64,000 bases of DNA, from the NCBI RefSeq assembly GCF_900116545.1, contig NZ_FPCK01000002.1, forward strand, positions 186,001 through 250,000, in the 5' to 3' direction. The stretch comes from Devosia crocina. Its GTDB lineage: Bacteria; Pseudomonadota; Alphaproteobacteria; Rhizobiales; Devosiaceae. The notes under the pieces were generated by a model. It had not been told where the DNA came from and searched no databases. It worked only from the letters and a program-made list of their open reading frames with translations. The translations under genes and the position numbers were made by a program. Shown here one piece after another: positions 1 through 10,406 of this stretch. Position 1 is the first letter of the stretch. Every line of letters begins with the position of its first letter.

Positions 1-67
1 CGAGACGATTGAAAAGGGTCGACTTGCCGACGTTAGGGCGACCGACAATGGCTACGGTGACCGTCAT
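1..67 (-). CDS. der: GTPase Der (EngA), N-terminal fragment
   Basis: Only the first 22 codons lie in the window; the gene continues off the left edge. The reverse strand reads MTVTVAIVGRPNVGKSTLFN, which is the G1/P-loop (GRPNVGKST) at the extreme N-terminus, as in Der. Der is a two-GTPase-domain protein needed for 50S ribosome subunit assembly. An AAGGAG Shine-Dalgarno sits about 7 nt before the ATG. It follows the YfgM-like gene by 20 nt on the same strand, an arrangement like E. coli yfgM-bamB-der but without bamB. Identity as Der rather than another Ras-like GTPase (Era, MnmE) rests on the P-loop starting at residue 9 and on this neighbour. Confidence 0.85.
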   Translation of the reverse strand, partial: MTVTVAIVGRPNVGKSTLFNRL

Positions 68-87
68 GGCCGCTCCTTTTGGGGTGC

Positions 88-837
88 TCAGGGCTGCGCC
101 GCAGGTGCTGCTTCATCGCCATCGACAAGGGCGTCAATGGCATCTGCGGCGACTTCGGCGTCGGTTGTGGTGTCTTCGACAATCAATCCGGCCGAGGTCA
201 TCTGCGCAAGGTAGAAGGCGACGCGATTGCGAATGCCTTCCTGGGCCAAGGGATCGTTAAGCACGTCTTCGAAGCTGGTCCTGGCGGCTTCGTTGTCGCC
301 CGCCTTGAACTGAGCGAGGCCGATCAGCTCGCGCGCGACCCTGCGCATGGGATTGTCGTCCGAGGCGATGGTGCCGATGCGCGATTCGACGTCAGCCAGG
401 GTTCCGGTATCGACGAGGATCCGCGCTGACTGCAAGAGGGCCAGCTCGCGCAGGCGCACATTGGATTGATCATTGGCGAGGGCATCGTATGCGGCCACTG
501 CGCCTTCGGTGTCGCCCTGACGGGCGAGAAGCGAGGCCTTGGCAAATTCAGCCAGAACTGGATAACCGCCGGAGCCATCAGCTGCGAGAGCATCGAACTC
601 GGCCTGGGCGGCGGCAAGATCATCGCCGTCGGCCGTCTGGAGCGCGGCATAAAGTTCATCGGAAGAGCGGGCAGCCTGGGAGGAGGCATACCAGGACCAG
701 CCTTCGTTGACAGCGACAACGGCGACAATGGCCACAGCCGCGCCAATGACGAAGGGGCCGACGCGACGCCAAAGGGCGCGCATGCGGTCGGAGCGGAGCT
801 CCTCGTCAACTTCGCGGAAAATATTGTCCTCGGCCAT
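88..837 (-). CDS. YfgM-like membrane-anchored TPR protein
   Basis: 249 residues. A cytoplasmic stretch of about 28 residues is followed by one transmembrane helix (about residues 29-50, rich in Val/Ala/Ile) and then a periplasmic Ala-rich helical region that looks like TPR repeats (TPR_21/YfgM type). The C-terminus is an Ala/Pro/Asp tail. Family knowledge: E. coli YfgM associates with the PpiD chaperone near the Sec translocon. Its place directly upstream of der on the same strand supports the family call. The start at 837 gives the charged N-terminus MAEDNIFREVDEELR, typical of alphaproteobacterial members. A role in periplasmic protein quality control is inference. Confidence 0.8.
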   Translation of the reverse strand: MAEDNIFREVDEELRSDRMRALWRRVGPFVIGAAVAIVAVVAVNEGWSWYASSQAARSSDELYAALQTADGDDLAAAQAEFDALAADGSGGYPVLAEFAKASLLARQGDTEGAVAAYDALANDQSNVRLRELALLQSARILVDTGTLADVESRIGTIASDDNPMRRVARELIGLAQFKAGDNEAARTSFEDVLNDPLAQEGIRNRVAFYLAQMTSAGLIVEDTTTDAEVAADAIDALVDGDEAAPAAQP

Positions 838-993
838 CTCGTTCTCTTGTCACGTGCGGTTTGCGCGCGTGTTTAGCACGTGGCCTATGGAATGCAAATT
901 GCGGGCGGGGAGCAAAGGCTCGTTAACCCCACCACGAATTCAGGTCTTTGAGCGCGTTCATTTATCCCAATCTAACTAGAGACCGAGAAGGGG

Positions 994-1482
994 ATGTGGT
1001 TTGAGCGAGCTGCGCCAAGTGCCGTCATGACCAAGGCAACATATCCAGGAAGTGCCTGCACCCCTATCGAGCTTGTGAACTTGGCTGTTGAATTCGAGAC
1101 AGCGGCGATGGAGGTTCTCAAGAATTATAAGCACGGTCGCACGATCTCTGCTGCGCCGTTCCGGCTGCTGTGCATCCATGCCATAGAGCTTTATCTCAAT
1201 GCATTCCTGCGCCAGTGCGGCGAACCTTCATCTGACATTCGCAGCTTGCAGCATAATCTGTCGGCTAGACTAGCGCTAACGGACAAGCACGGCCTAGTGC
1301 TGAAAGCCAAGACTAAGCAGCACCTCGAAAGCATGTCCACGAACCGCGAATATCTCACCAGCCGCTATGCGCCGGATGCTCAAATGCTCTCGCAGTTGAA
1401 CCGCCTTCAGGCGACGCTTCTGGAAGTCCGGGGTAAAGTGACTAGCCGGCTAAAGCGAGCCGGCCAGATCCTCGACGCCTAG
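994..1482 (+). CDS. HEPN-like small protein of unknown role
   Basis: 162 residues, mostly helical. It contains RLLCIH (R57 to H62), matching the R-x4-H pattern of HEPN domains, followed by AIELYLNAFL, the amphipathic helix often seen after it. HEPN proteins are commonly nucleotidyltransferase partners or RNases in toxin, abortive-infection or RNA-processing systems. No partner antitoxin or MNT gene is adjacent: it stands alone between the YfgM-like gene and guaA, on the opposite strand to both. The start is uncertain. ATG at 994 has a purine run directly against it; ATG at 1027 (residue 12) would give a 151-residue protein. The domain call is by pattern only. Confidence 0.6.
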   Translation: MWFERAAPSAVMTKATYPGSACTPIELVNLAVEFETAAMEVLKNYKHGRTISAAPFRLLCIHAIELYLNAFLRQCGEPSSDIRSLQHNLSARLALTDKHGLVLKAKTKQHLESMSTNREYLTSRYAPDAQMLSQLNRLQATLLEVRGKVTSRLKRAGQILDA

Positions 1483-1498
1483 TGAGCGCCTCGCGTGG

Positions 1499-3070
1499 TT
1501 ACTCCCACTCGATCGTGCCGGGCGGCTTGCTGGTGACGTCGTAGACCACACGGTTGATGCCGCGCACTTCGTTGATGATGCGGGTGGCTGTCCTGCCGAG
1601 AAAGTTCATGTCGAACTGGTAGAAATCGGCGGTCATGCCATCGACCGAAGTAACGGCGCGCAGGGCGCAGACAAATTCATAGGTACGGCCATCGCCCATG
1701 ACGCCGACGGTCTGGACCGGAAGCAGGACGGCAAAGGCCTGCCAGATCTTGTCATATTGGCCCGACTTGCGGATCTCATCGAGATAGATGGCGTCGGCCT
1801 GGCGCAGGATGTCGAGTTTTTCAGGCGTGATGCCGCCGGGGCAGCGGATGGCGAGGCCCGGGCCTGGGAAGGGGTGGCGTCCGATAAAGCTGTCCGGAAT
1901 GCCGAGTTCACGGCCAAGGACGCGCACTTCGTCCTTGAAGAGTTCGCGTAGCGGCTCGACGAGCTGCATATTCATGCGCTCGGGCAGCCCACCGACGTTG
2001 TGATGGCTTTTGATGGTAACGGAGGGGCCGCCAGTGAACGACACGGATTCGATGACGTCGGGATAGAGCGTGCCCTGGGCAAGGAACTGGGCGCCGCCGA
2101 GCTTCTTGGCTTCGGCTTCGAACACTTCGATGAAGAGGCGTCCGATGATCTTGCGCTTGGTTTCGGGGTCAGACTGACCCTCGAGTTCGCCGAGAAAAAG
2201 CTTTGAGGCATCGACATGGACCAGCGGAATATTGAACTGGTCGCGGAACATGGTGACGACCTGCTCGCTCTCGTTTAGCCGCATCAGTCCGTGGTCGACA
2301 TAGATGCAGGTGAGCTGGTCGCCGATGGCTTCGTGGATGAGAACGGCTGCAACCGAGGAATCGACGCCGCCGGAAAGACCGCAGATGACCTTGCCCGTAC
2401 CGACCTGAGCACGGATCTTTTCGATCATCTTCTGGCGATAGGCCGACATGGTCCAATTGGATTCTATGCCGCAGATCTTGTGCACGAAATTGGCGTAGAG
2501 CTTGGCGCCGTCGGGCGTGTGCACGACTTCAGGGTGGAACTGCACGGCCCAGATGCGGCGCGCCTCATCGGCGATCATGGCGAAAGGTGCGTTGGGCGAA
2601 GTGCCGACAACTTCGAAACCTTCGGGGATCGAGGTGACGCGGTCGCCATGGCTCATCCAGACCTGGTGATCGGTGCCGACCGCCCAGACGTCCTCGTAGA
2701 GCGCGCTGGCCTTTTGCACCTCAACCTGGGCGCGGCCGAACTCGCGGTGATGGCCCGCTTCGACCTTGCCGCCGAGCGCCATGCACAGAGCCTGCTGGCC
2801 ATAGCAGATGCCGAGGATCGGCACATTGGCTGCAAAGACCGCGGGATCGATGGTGGGCGCGTTCTCGTCGAGCGTCGAGGCGGGCCCGCCTGAAAGGACG
2901 ATACCTTTCGGCTTGAGCGCTACTACGGCTTCTGCGGCCGACTGAAAGGGGTGAATCTCGCAATAGACCCCGGTCTCGCGGATGCGTCGCGCAATGAGCT
3001 GAGTAACCTGAGAGCCGAAGTCGACGATCAGGATGGTTTCTTGTTCGGAGGCGGGGTCTGGGAGCTGCAT
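1499..3070 (-). CDS. guaA: GMP synthase (glutamine-hydrolysing)
   Basis: 523 residues, the usual length. It converts XMP, glutamine and ATP to GMP. The N-terminal class I glutamine amidotransferase domain carries the nucleophile in GICYGQQ (C89) and the FHPE motif (H179, E181). The ATP-pyrophosphatase domain has the PP-loop SGGVDSS at 233-239. The dimerisation domain ends with the canonical KPPGTIEWE. It sits about 2 kb downstream of the rsmB/MAPEG/guaB group on the same strand but separated by tspO and an opposite-strand acyltransferase gene, so it probably has its own promoter. It converges with the HEPN-like gene. Confidence 0.97.
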   Translation of the reverse strand: MQLPDPASEQETILIVDFGSQVTQLIARRIRETGVYCEIHPFQSAAEAVVALKPKGIVLSGGPASTLDENAPTIDPAVFAANVPILGICYGQQALCMALGGKVEAGHHREFGRAQVEVQKASALYEDVWAVGTDHQVWMSHGDRVTSIPEGFEVVGTSPNAPFAMIADEARRIWAVQFHPEVVHTPDGAKLYANFVHKICGIESNWTMSAYRQKMIEKIRAQVGTGKVICGLSGGVDSSVAAVLIHEAIGDQLTCIYVDHGLMRLNESEQVVTMFRDQFNIPLVHVDASKLFLGELEGQSDPETKRKIIGRLFIEVFEAEAKKLGGAQFLAQGTLYPDVIESVSFTGGPSVTIKSHHNVGGLPERMNMQLVEPLRELFKDEVRVLGRELGIPDSFIGRHPFPGPGLAIRCPGGITPEKLDILRQADAIYLDEIRKSGQYDKIWQAFAVLLPVQTVGVMGDGRTYEFVCALRAVTSVDGMTADFYQFDMNFLGRTATRIINEVRGINRVVYDVTSKPPGTIEWE

Positions 3071-3216
3071 GGCGAGGCTTTAGCGCCGCCACGCAGATTT
3101 CGCAAGCATTGCCGCTGCAAGGCTGGACTGCCTTTGCAGCACGGGGCAAGCTGAGCCAAGGGATCGCGTGCGGCGCTCAGGCGTTAGGGCCGCATCCCGG
3201 CGCTGGACCCAAGACC

Positions 3217-4437
3217 ATGAACCAATACGATCGACTGCTCGGCGCCGACTTTTTACGCGCCACCGCCTGCCTCGGCGTGCTCCTGCACCATCTCGCCTTT
3301 CGCATGGATATGAACCAAGTGCCAGAGGCTCTGCAGCCGGTGATGCGGTTTCTCGTTTATGGCAGTTTCGGGGTCAGCGTGTTTTTTGTCCTGAGCGGAT
3401 TTCTGCTCGCGCGGCCTTTCTGGCTGGCACTCGACAGGGGGCTCCCCATGCCGGATATGCGCATCTATGCGCTGCGCCGCCTGGCCCGCATCGTGCCCGG
3501 CTTCTGGCTGGCGCTGCTGGTGAGCCTGCTGCTCGATCTTGGGCTCGGCGGGGCCGTGCTCGATGGGGAGCGCACGCTGCGGTTTGTGGCAGGCCTGCTG
3601 CTGGTGAGCGACTGGCATTGGGTGACGCTCTTCCCGGTGGATAACAACGGCCCGCTCTGGTCCATCGGTTTCGAGGTGACGGCCTATCTCCTTCTGCCGC
3701 TCGGCATGGCTGCGCTTTTCGCGCTGGCGGTGCGCAACTGGGGCGCGCGGCTGGTTTGGCTCGGGGTGATCGGAATCGCACTTCTGATGCACTGGCTGGC
3801 GCTCCACTGGACGCCTATTGACGAGGTCGAGCGCGGTTGGGACCATGGGCTGGTGGGTGGCGCCAAGGCCTGGATGCCGCGCTTCAACCCCATCGGCTTC
3901 TTCGCAATCTTTGCGCTGGGCGCACTGGCCGCAGGCATCCAGGTGCTGCTCGAAAAGCAGCGCGGCCTCATCATGGACGTCGCCGGGGGGATCGCCCTTG
4001 TCTCCACAGTCGTGATCATGGCCGCAAGCATGGGCGACCTGACTGAGGGCTTCGGTCTCCTCGGCATTCCCTATGCTTTTCCATGGATGCCGCTTGCCGT
4101 CGGGGTGGCGTTGATCGCCTTACCCTCTTCCCTCAGGCTCGGGCAGATCCTCGACATTGCGCCGGTGCGCTTTATCGCTCGGATCTCGTTCGGGATCTAT
4201 GTATGGCACTTCCTGATCATGTGGGTGATCGGGCGAGTGTTTCCGGAGTCGTTCGCCACCGCTGGGTCGAATGGATTTGCGATCTGGCTGGGCACCAGCG
4301 CAGCGGTGATCGCGATCACGTTTGTGGTTGCTACGCTGAGCTTTTATCTGGTCGAGCAGCCTGTCGTGCGATGGGCGCGCCGGCTCGAAAGAGCAGGCGA
4401 GCCGCGGGTGCGGCCCGCCGGAGCCTCGGCTAATTGA
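3217..4437 (+). CDS. Acyltransferase-3 family membrane protein
   Basis: 406 residues with about ten hydrophobic segments. The N-terminus reads LGADFLRATACLGVLLHHLAF, containing the His-rich end of TM1 typical of the Acyl_transf_3 family (OafA/OatA-like), which moves acyl groups across or onto surface glycans and lipids. FGVSVFFVLSGFLL is the conserved second-helix motif. I chose ATG 3217 because the family begins at this point and an upstream extension to 3109 has no hydrophobic or conserved character. No adjacent glycan gene gives the substrate, so the acceptor is unknown. The 3' end overlaps the tspO stop on the opposite strand by 8 bp. Confidence 0.88.
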   Translation: MNQYDRLLGADFLRATACLGVLLHHLAFRMDMNQVPEALQPVMRFLVYGSFGVSVFFVLSGFLLARPFWLALDRGLPMPDMRIYALRRLARIVPGFWLALLVSLLLDLGLGGAVLDGERTLRFVAGLLLVSDWHWVTLFPVDNNGPLWSIGFEVTAYLLLPLGMAALFALAVRNWGARLVWLGVIGIALLMHWLALHWTPIDEVERGWDHGLVGGAKAWMPRFNPIGFFAIFALGALAAGIQVLLEKQRGLIMDVAGGIALVSTVVIMAASMGDLTEGFGLLGIPYAFPWMPLAVGVALIALPSSLRLGQILDIAPVRFIARISFGIYVWHFLIMWVIGRVFPESFATAGSNGFAIWLGTSAAVIAITFVVATLSFYLVEQPVVRWARRLERAGEPRVRPAGASAN

Positions 4438-4912
4438 GAATACCGATCGAGAGGTTGAGCAGCGTGGCGAAGCTTACCCAGGCCAGATAGGGAATAAAGA
4501 GGATCGCGGCCAGCCGATCCCGACGCCAGTTTGCCGCGATGAAACCAACGATCATCAGCCACATGGCAACGATGATGGCAAAGGCCGGCCAGATCATTTC
4601 GCCGGCAAACCAGACCGGCGACCAGGCCCAGTTGAGCAGCATCTGGGCGTACCAGAACTTCATCGGCGTGCCGGTGGGACTCTCCATGAAGGAGCGCCAG
4701 CCGGCAATGGCAATCATGACATAGAGCGTGAACCAAACGGGCCCGAAGATCCAGTTGGGTGGATTAAAAGGCGGTTTGGTCAGCGATTCATACCAGGTGC
4801 CGGGTTGGGTCTGGGTGCCGATCAGGGCGCCGACGCCGACGACGACAACAAGAAAAGCGACCAGGACGATCCAGGATCGTGGTGTGTGGTGATCGGTTGT
4901 GGTGGCTGACAT
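4430..4912 (-). CDS. tspO: TspO/MBR family tryptophan-rich sensory protein
   Basis: 160 residues with five predicted transmembrane helices. Diagnostic motifs are WYESLTKPPFNPPNWIFGPV and LNWAWSPVWF, the tryptophan-rich loops of TspO. TspO proteins bind porphyrins and, in Rhodobacter and Sinorhizobium, modulate oxygen- or nutrient-dependent gene expression. The gene is a single unit here, convergent with the acyltransferase gene and preceded by the repeat-rich spacer before rsmB. A TGAAC-N17-CGTT string upstream resembles an EcfG promoter with one mismatch, which I regard as weak. Confidence 0.95.
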   Translation of the reverse strand: MSATTTDHHTPRSWIVLVAFLVVVVGVGALIGTQTQPGTWYESLTKPPFNPPNWIFGPVWFTLYVMIAIAGWRSFMESPTGTPMKFWYAQMLLNWAWSPVWFAGEMIWPAFAIIVAMWLMIVGFIAANWRRDRLAAILFIPYLAWVSFATLLNLSIGILN

Positions 4913-4965
4913 TGCTGCATCCTCTGCTGCGTTTGAGCCTTGAACGCAGCAGGAGGATCGTCAGT

Positions 4966-5086
4966 TCACCCTTTCCTTCTCCCCTGAGGGCAGAAGGTGG
5001 TCCGAAGGACCGGATGAGGGGTTGAGTACCGATGGTCTCCACCCCTCACCCTAACCCGTTCCCCTGAGGGGAGAGGGGACGAACGC
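4966..5086. repeat. Palindromic intergenic repeat, composite copy
   Basis: The spacer between tspO and rsmB holds GC-rich inverted repeats. One part contains TCTCCCCTGAGGG and GGTCCGAAGGACC (a palindrome). The other contains CCTCACCCTAACCC followed by TTCCCCTGAGGGGAGAGG. The second part recurs inverted at 47270-47312. Such elements are common REP-like interspersed repeats of proteobacteria; they can form RNA hairpins at transcript ends. No ORF with a ribosome binding site overlaps it. Confidence 0.7.
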
Positions 5087-5094
5087 GCCGAGGT

Positions 5095-6381
5095 TCAGCT
5101 TTTGCGCATCAGGTGGCAGTAGAAGCCGTCCGTCCCTGTGCGGTGGGGCGTCAGGAGCACGCCGCCGGCGGGTGTAGCAAGACTTGTGGGCATGTCGGTG
5201 ACGAGAGCCTTGCGCCAGGCGGAAGCAATGTCGAGGCTCGATAGCTCGGGATGCGCGGCAAGAAGCGCTTGGACGCGGTCGTCGTTTTCCTCGGGCAGGA
5301 TCGAACAGGTGATGTAGACGAGCGTGCCGCCGGGCCTGAGGTATCGCACGGCTTCTTCGAGGATAGCGGCTTGGTCGGCCTGGCGCTGCTCGAGCAGTTC
5401 CGGGGTCAGCTTCCATTTGGTATCGGGGCGGCGGCGCCAGGTGCCGGTGCCGGTACAAGGGGCATCAACGACAACGCGGTCCATCTTGCCGGCCAGATCG
5501 TCGAGAGCGCCCGGCTCGGGAGCGCGGACCTGGGCATTGCGCACACCGTTGCGCTTGAGGCGCTCGTAGATGGGGGCCAGGCGATTGCGATCGCTGTCAT
5601 AGGCAAAGATCTGACCCTTGTTGCCCATGGCCGAAGCCAGGGCCAGCGTCTTGCCCCCTGCTCCGGCGCAAAGATCGAGCACCTGCTCGCCCGGCTGGGC
5701 GCCGGCGAGTGCGGCAACGATCTGGCTGCCCTGATCCTGAACCTCGAACCAGCCCTTCTGATAGCCCTCGTCGGTCGTTACATTGGGCGTGCGGGCATCG
5801 CGCGGGCCGGCAGGCATGGTGAGCCCGAGCAGCGCATAAGCGGTGGGTTCGGGCGAGAAGCGCGCGAGCGACTTCTGAACGCGTTCGGGCGTCGACTTGA
5901 GGGCATTGACGCGCAGATCGAGCGAGGGGCGAGCGGCCATGGCTTCGCCTTCGGCAACCAGATCGGCGCCAAAGGCCCGCTCGAGCGAAGGAGCGAGCCA
6001 TTCAGGCATATCGGCCTGGACGATCTTGGGGGCAGCTTCGATTTCGGCTCCAGCCGCGGATATTTCCTCGGGAGTCAAAGCTTCGGGCACATGCGTATCC
6101 CCAGCGAAAGCGGCGTTCAGCGTTTCCGGCGTTTCGCCCCAGGCCCGCAGCACAGCACCGAGCACAAGGGCGCGCGGACTGTGGCTGCCCATGATGAAAG
6201 CCGTCGATGCGCGGCGGCGCAGAGCGTCATAGACTAGATTGCCGATGGCGGCGCGATCGCCGGCACCGGCAAAGCGATTGTTGAGCCCCCAGGCCTTGAG
6301 CGCCTCGGAAACCGGCCGCTTGCGGTTTTCCACATCGGCAAGAACATCAATGGCGGCGGCGATACGGCCGGGAAGGCGCAT
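5095..6381 (-). CDS. rsmB: 16S rRNA (cytosine-5) methyltransferase, RsmB/NOP family
   Basis: 428 residues. An N-terminal NusB-like helical domain (about 1-140) is followed by a Rossmann methyltransferase with motif I VLDLCAGAGGKTLALA, the catalytic-cysteine motif DAPCTGTGTWRR and the second cysteine motif ITCS. This two-cysteine arrangement defines the RNA m5C methyltransferases; RsmB modifies C967 of 16S rRNA in E. coli. The start lies 3 nt after the MAPEG stop, so the two are probably co-transcribed. The order guaB, MAPEG, rsmB then guaA is a recurring alphaproteobacterial arrangement, from general knowledge. Confidence 0.92.
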   Translation of the reverse strand: MRLPGRIAAAIDVLADVENRKRPVSEALKAWGLNNRFAGAGDRAAIGNLVYDALRRRASTAFIMGSHSPRALVLGAVLRAWGETPETLNAAFAGDTHVPEALTPEEISAAGAEIEAAPKIVQADMPEWLAPSLERAFGADLVAEGEAMAARPSLDLRVNALKSTPERVQKSLARFSPEPTAYALLGLTMPAGPRDARTPNVTTDEGYQKGWFEVQDQGSQIVAALAGAQPGEQVLDLCAGAGGKTLALASAMGNKGQIFAYDSDRNRLAPIYERLKRNGVRNAQVRAPEPGALDDLAGKMDRVVVDAPCTGTGTWRRRPDTKWKLTPELLEQRQADQAAILEEAVRYLRPGGTLVYITCSILPEENDDRVQALLAAHPELSSLDIASAWRKALVTDMPTSLATPAGGVLLTPHRTGTDGFYCHLMRKS

Positions 6382-6384
6382 GGA

Positions 6385-6819
6385 TCAAATACCCGGAACG
6401 AGAATGATGCGAAGGGTGAGCCATAGCCAGAAGAGAGCCAGAACCGCAAGGCCGACAGTGTAGGCGGCGAAGCGCTGATGCACATTGTTCGTGGTGGTGT
6501 GGATCAGCGCGTGCACAAGGCGCAGAGCAACGAAAAGCCAGGCAAGCATGGCCTCGACCCAACTGATGGTGCCCAGATGCAGCGCGGCCAGGGCGCCGAC
6601 AAAGAACAGGACCGGCAGCTGGAACTGATTGTCGAAATTGTTGGACAATAGCCGCGCCCGGTGCGGATAGGCAGAACGGTCGATCGCGATATCGGCAACC
6701 GCGATCTCGCCGCTGAGGACGCGTGGCACGCGCTCGCGGCCCATCAGCAACAGGATCACGATCGTCAGCCCGACCTGGGCCGCCATGGCAAGAAGCAGCA
6801 ATTTTTCCATGAGTGGCAT
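6385..6819 (-). CDS. MAPEG family membrane protein
   Basis: 144 residues and four hydrophobic helices. The MAPEG signature is seen in RLLSNNFDNQFQLPVLFF and LRLVHALIHTTTNNVHQRF. MAPEG proteins include glutathione S-transferases and related eicosanoid enzymes; bacterial members near rsmB/guaB have no settled function. It lies between the DUF2188 gene (48 nt upstream) and rsmB (3 nt downstream) on the minus strand, probably in one transcript running from guaB. Confidence 0.88.
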   Translation of the reverse strand: MPLMEKLLLLAMAAQVGLTIVILLLMGRERVPRVLSGEIAVADIAIDRSAYPHRARLLSNNFDNQFQLPVLFFVGALAALHLGTISWVEAMLAWLFVALRLVHALIHTTTNNVHQRFAAYTVGLAVLALFWLWLTLRIILVPGI

Positions 6820-6867
6820 GGGGGCTCCGCTGGGTGAAGCTGGCGCGGCAGCCCTATGGGTCCCGCG

Positions 6868-7089
6868 CTAGATGGCCTGATTGTCACCGCGTGACCGCCA
6901 AACGATTTCGGCTGAGGTTTCCGGATCCTGCACGATAACGGCGGCATCGGGATCACCGGAGGTGCGCGCTTCCTCGATCGCGGCCTCGATGGCGGATTCG
7001 CGGCTCTTGAACGGGGCAGATGTGGTGCCCCGATTGGAGTGCTGCCACGATCCTTCCCGCAGCGCGACGATGTAGTGACTCTCGCTCAT
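6868..7089 (-). CDS. DUF2188 small protein
   Basis: 73 residues starting MSESHYIVAL. The pattern HYIVALREGSWQHSNRG, then FKSRESAIEAAIEEAR, then VIVQDPETSAEIVWRSR fits the DUF2188 fold (beta-beta-alpha-beta, about 60-80 residues), a family of unknown function often found beside stress genes. I chose ATG 7089 because GGAGGA lies 6 nt upstream; an in-frame ATG at 7113 would add eight residues without a ribosome binding site. It sits 72 nt after guaB on the same strand. Confidence 0.75.
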   Translation of the reverse strand: MSESHYIVALREGSWQHSNRGTTSAPFKSRESAIEAAIEEARTSGDPDAAVIVQDPETSAEIVWRSRGDNQAI

Positions 7090-7161
7090 GGTTATTCCTC
7101 CCTCTGGCCCCACAACGTAGCAGATATCGCCACGTTGCAGGCAGAGAAGAAGTTTAAGCGG

Positions 7162-8963
<1,802 letters not shown>

Positions 8964-10376
8964 ATGCTCCGATTCCACCGGATTGGTCTCTTGATCCGCG
9001 TTACTCCGCTCATCCTGGCGGTCGCCCTGTTCATGGAACAGATGGATTCGACCGTGATCGCCACATCGCTGCCGGCAATCGCGGCCGATATCGGAACCGA
9101 CCCGATCGCGCTCAAGCTGGCGCTGACAGCCTATTTCGTGGCGCTCGCGATCTTCATTCCGCTTAGCGGATGGATGGCGGACCGGTTCGGCGCCAAGACC
9201 ATCTTCAGGCTCGCCATTCTCGTCTTCATGCTAGGCTCGCTCGCCTGTTCCTTTGCCTTCTCGCTCGAAAGCTTTGTCCTGTCGCGCTTCTTCCAAGGCA
9301 TCGGGTCCTCGATGATGACGCCGGTTGGGCGATTATTGCTCGTGCGCTCGACGCCGCGTACGGAACTGGTTTCGGCCATGGCGTGGCTGACCGTACCGGC
9401 GCTGGTGGCGCCCGTAACCGGCCCCCTGATCGGCGGGTTCCTGACCACTTATCTCTCCTGGCATTGGATCTTCTGGATCAACATTCCTATCGGGGTCGCC
9501 GGCATTATCCTGGCCGGCATTTTCCTCGACGTGCCGGACCAGCGCACGCCCCGGCCGGTCGACTTGCCCGGCTTTCTGATCGCGGCAGTCGCCTTTTCAG
9601 GCACCGTGTTCGGCCTTTCGGTGATCAGCCTGCCGGCCTTGCCGATCCTTTATGGCTACATGACCATTGCAGTCGGGGTAACAGCCGGCATCCTTTACCT
9701 GCTTCACGCCCGGCATACGCCGCATCCGCTGCTCGATCCGCGCCTTTTCCGGCACAAGCTCTTCCGTTCATCGGTGACGGGGGGATCGCTGTTTCGCATC
9801 GGGGTTGGGGCGATGCCCTTTCTTCTACCGCTGATGCTACAGCTCGGCTTCGGCCTCAATCCCTTCCAGTCGGGCGCCATAACCTTTGTTTCGGCGATCG
9901 GCGCGATCATGAGCAAGTTCCTGGCCGAACGTATCTTTGCCCGCTTCGGCTTTCCGCGCGTTCTCGGTTTTGCCGCGATCTTTGGCGGTGTGCTGATCGC
10001 AGCGCAGGGTTTCTTCACCACCGAAACCCCGGTGCCGGTGATGATGGCCGTGCTTCTTGCAGGCGGCGTGCTGCGCTCGGTGTTCTTCACCGGCTCCAAT
10101 GCCATCGGCTATGCCGATATCAGCGACGAGGAAGCAAGCCAGGCGACCGCCATTGTGGCCGTTTGCCAGCAGCTCTCCGTCGCTTTCGGCGTCGCAGTGG
10201 CCGGGGCGATCCTGGAACTCACCAGTCACCTGACCGGCGGACATTTGTCCCTGCTGAACTTTCAGATTGCTTTTTTCGTTGTCGGCGGGCTCAGCGCCCT
10301 TGCGAGCCTTATCTATCTGACCCTGCCGAGAAATGCCGGAGCCGACGTCTCCGGTCACCACGCCCACAAGGAGTAG
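8964..10376 (+). CDS. MFS exporter, DHA2 (EmrB/QacA) type, copy 1
   Basis: 470 residues with about 14 hydrophobic segments. TM1 carries FMEQMDSTVIATSLPAIA, the DHA2-family motif, and the loop 2-3 motif is GWMADRFGAK. The arginine-rich loop and WHWIFWINIPIG are also typical. DHA2 proteins extrude drugs or metabolites with a proton. The gene is followed 30 bp later by a close paralogue. The start is uncertain: TTG at 8991 would match the start of copy 2 (LIRVTPLILA against MSRTTPLILA). The substrate cannot be told from sequence. Confidence 0.88.
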   Translation: MLRFHRIGLLIRVTPLILAVALFMEQMDSTVIATSLPAIAADIGTDPIALKLALTAYFVALAIFIPLSGWMADRFGAKTIFRLAILVFMLGSLACSFAFSLESFVLSRFFQGIGSSMMTPVGRLLLVRSTPRTELVSAMAWLTVPALVAPVTGPLIGGFLTTYLSWHWIFWINIPIGVAGIILAGIFLDVPDQRTPRPVDLPGFLIAAVAFSGTVFGLSVISLPALPILYGYMTIAVGVTAGILYLLHARHTPHPLLDPRLFRHKLFRSSVTGGSLFRIGVGAMPFLLPLMLQLGFGLNPFQSGAITFVSAIGAIMSKFLAERIFARFGFPRVLGFAAIFGGVLIAAQGFFTTETPVPVMMAVLLAGGVLRSVFFTGSNAIGYADISDEEASQATAIVAVCQQLSVAFGVAVAGAILELTSHLTGGHLSLLNFQIAFFVVGGLSALASLIYLTLPRNAGADVSGHHAHKE

Positions 10377-10406
10377 CGGAGCCACGATGCGCCCCGCAAT
10401 AGTGCC

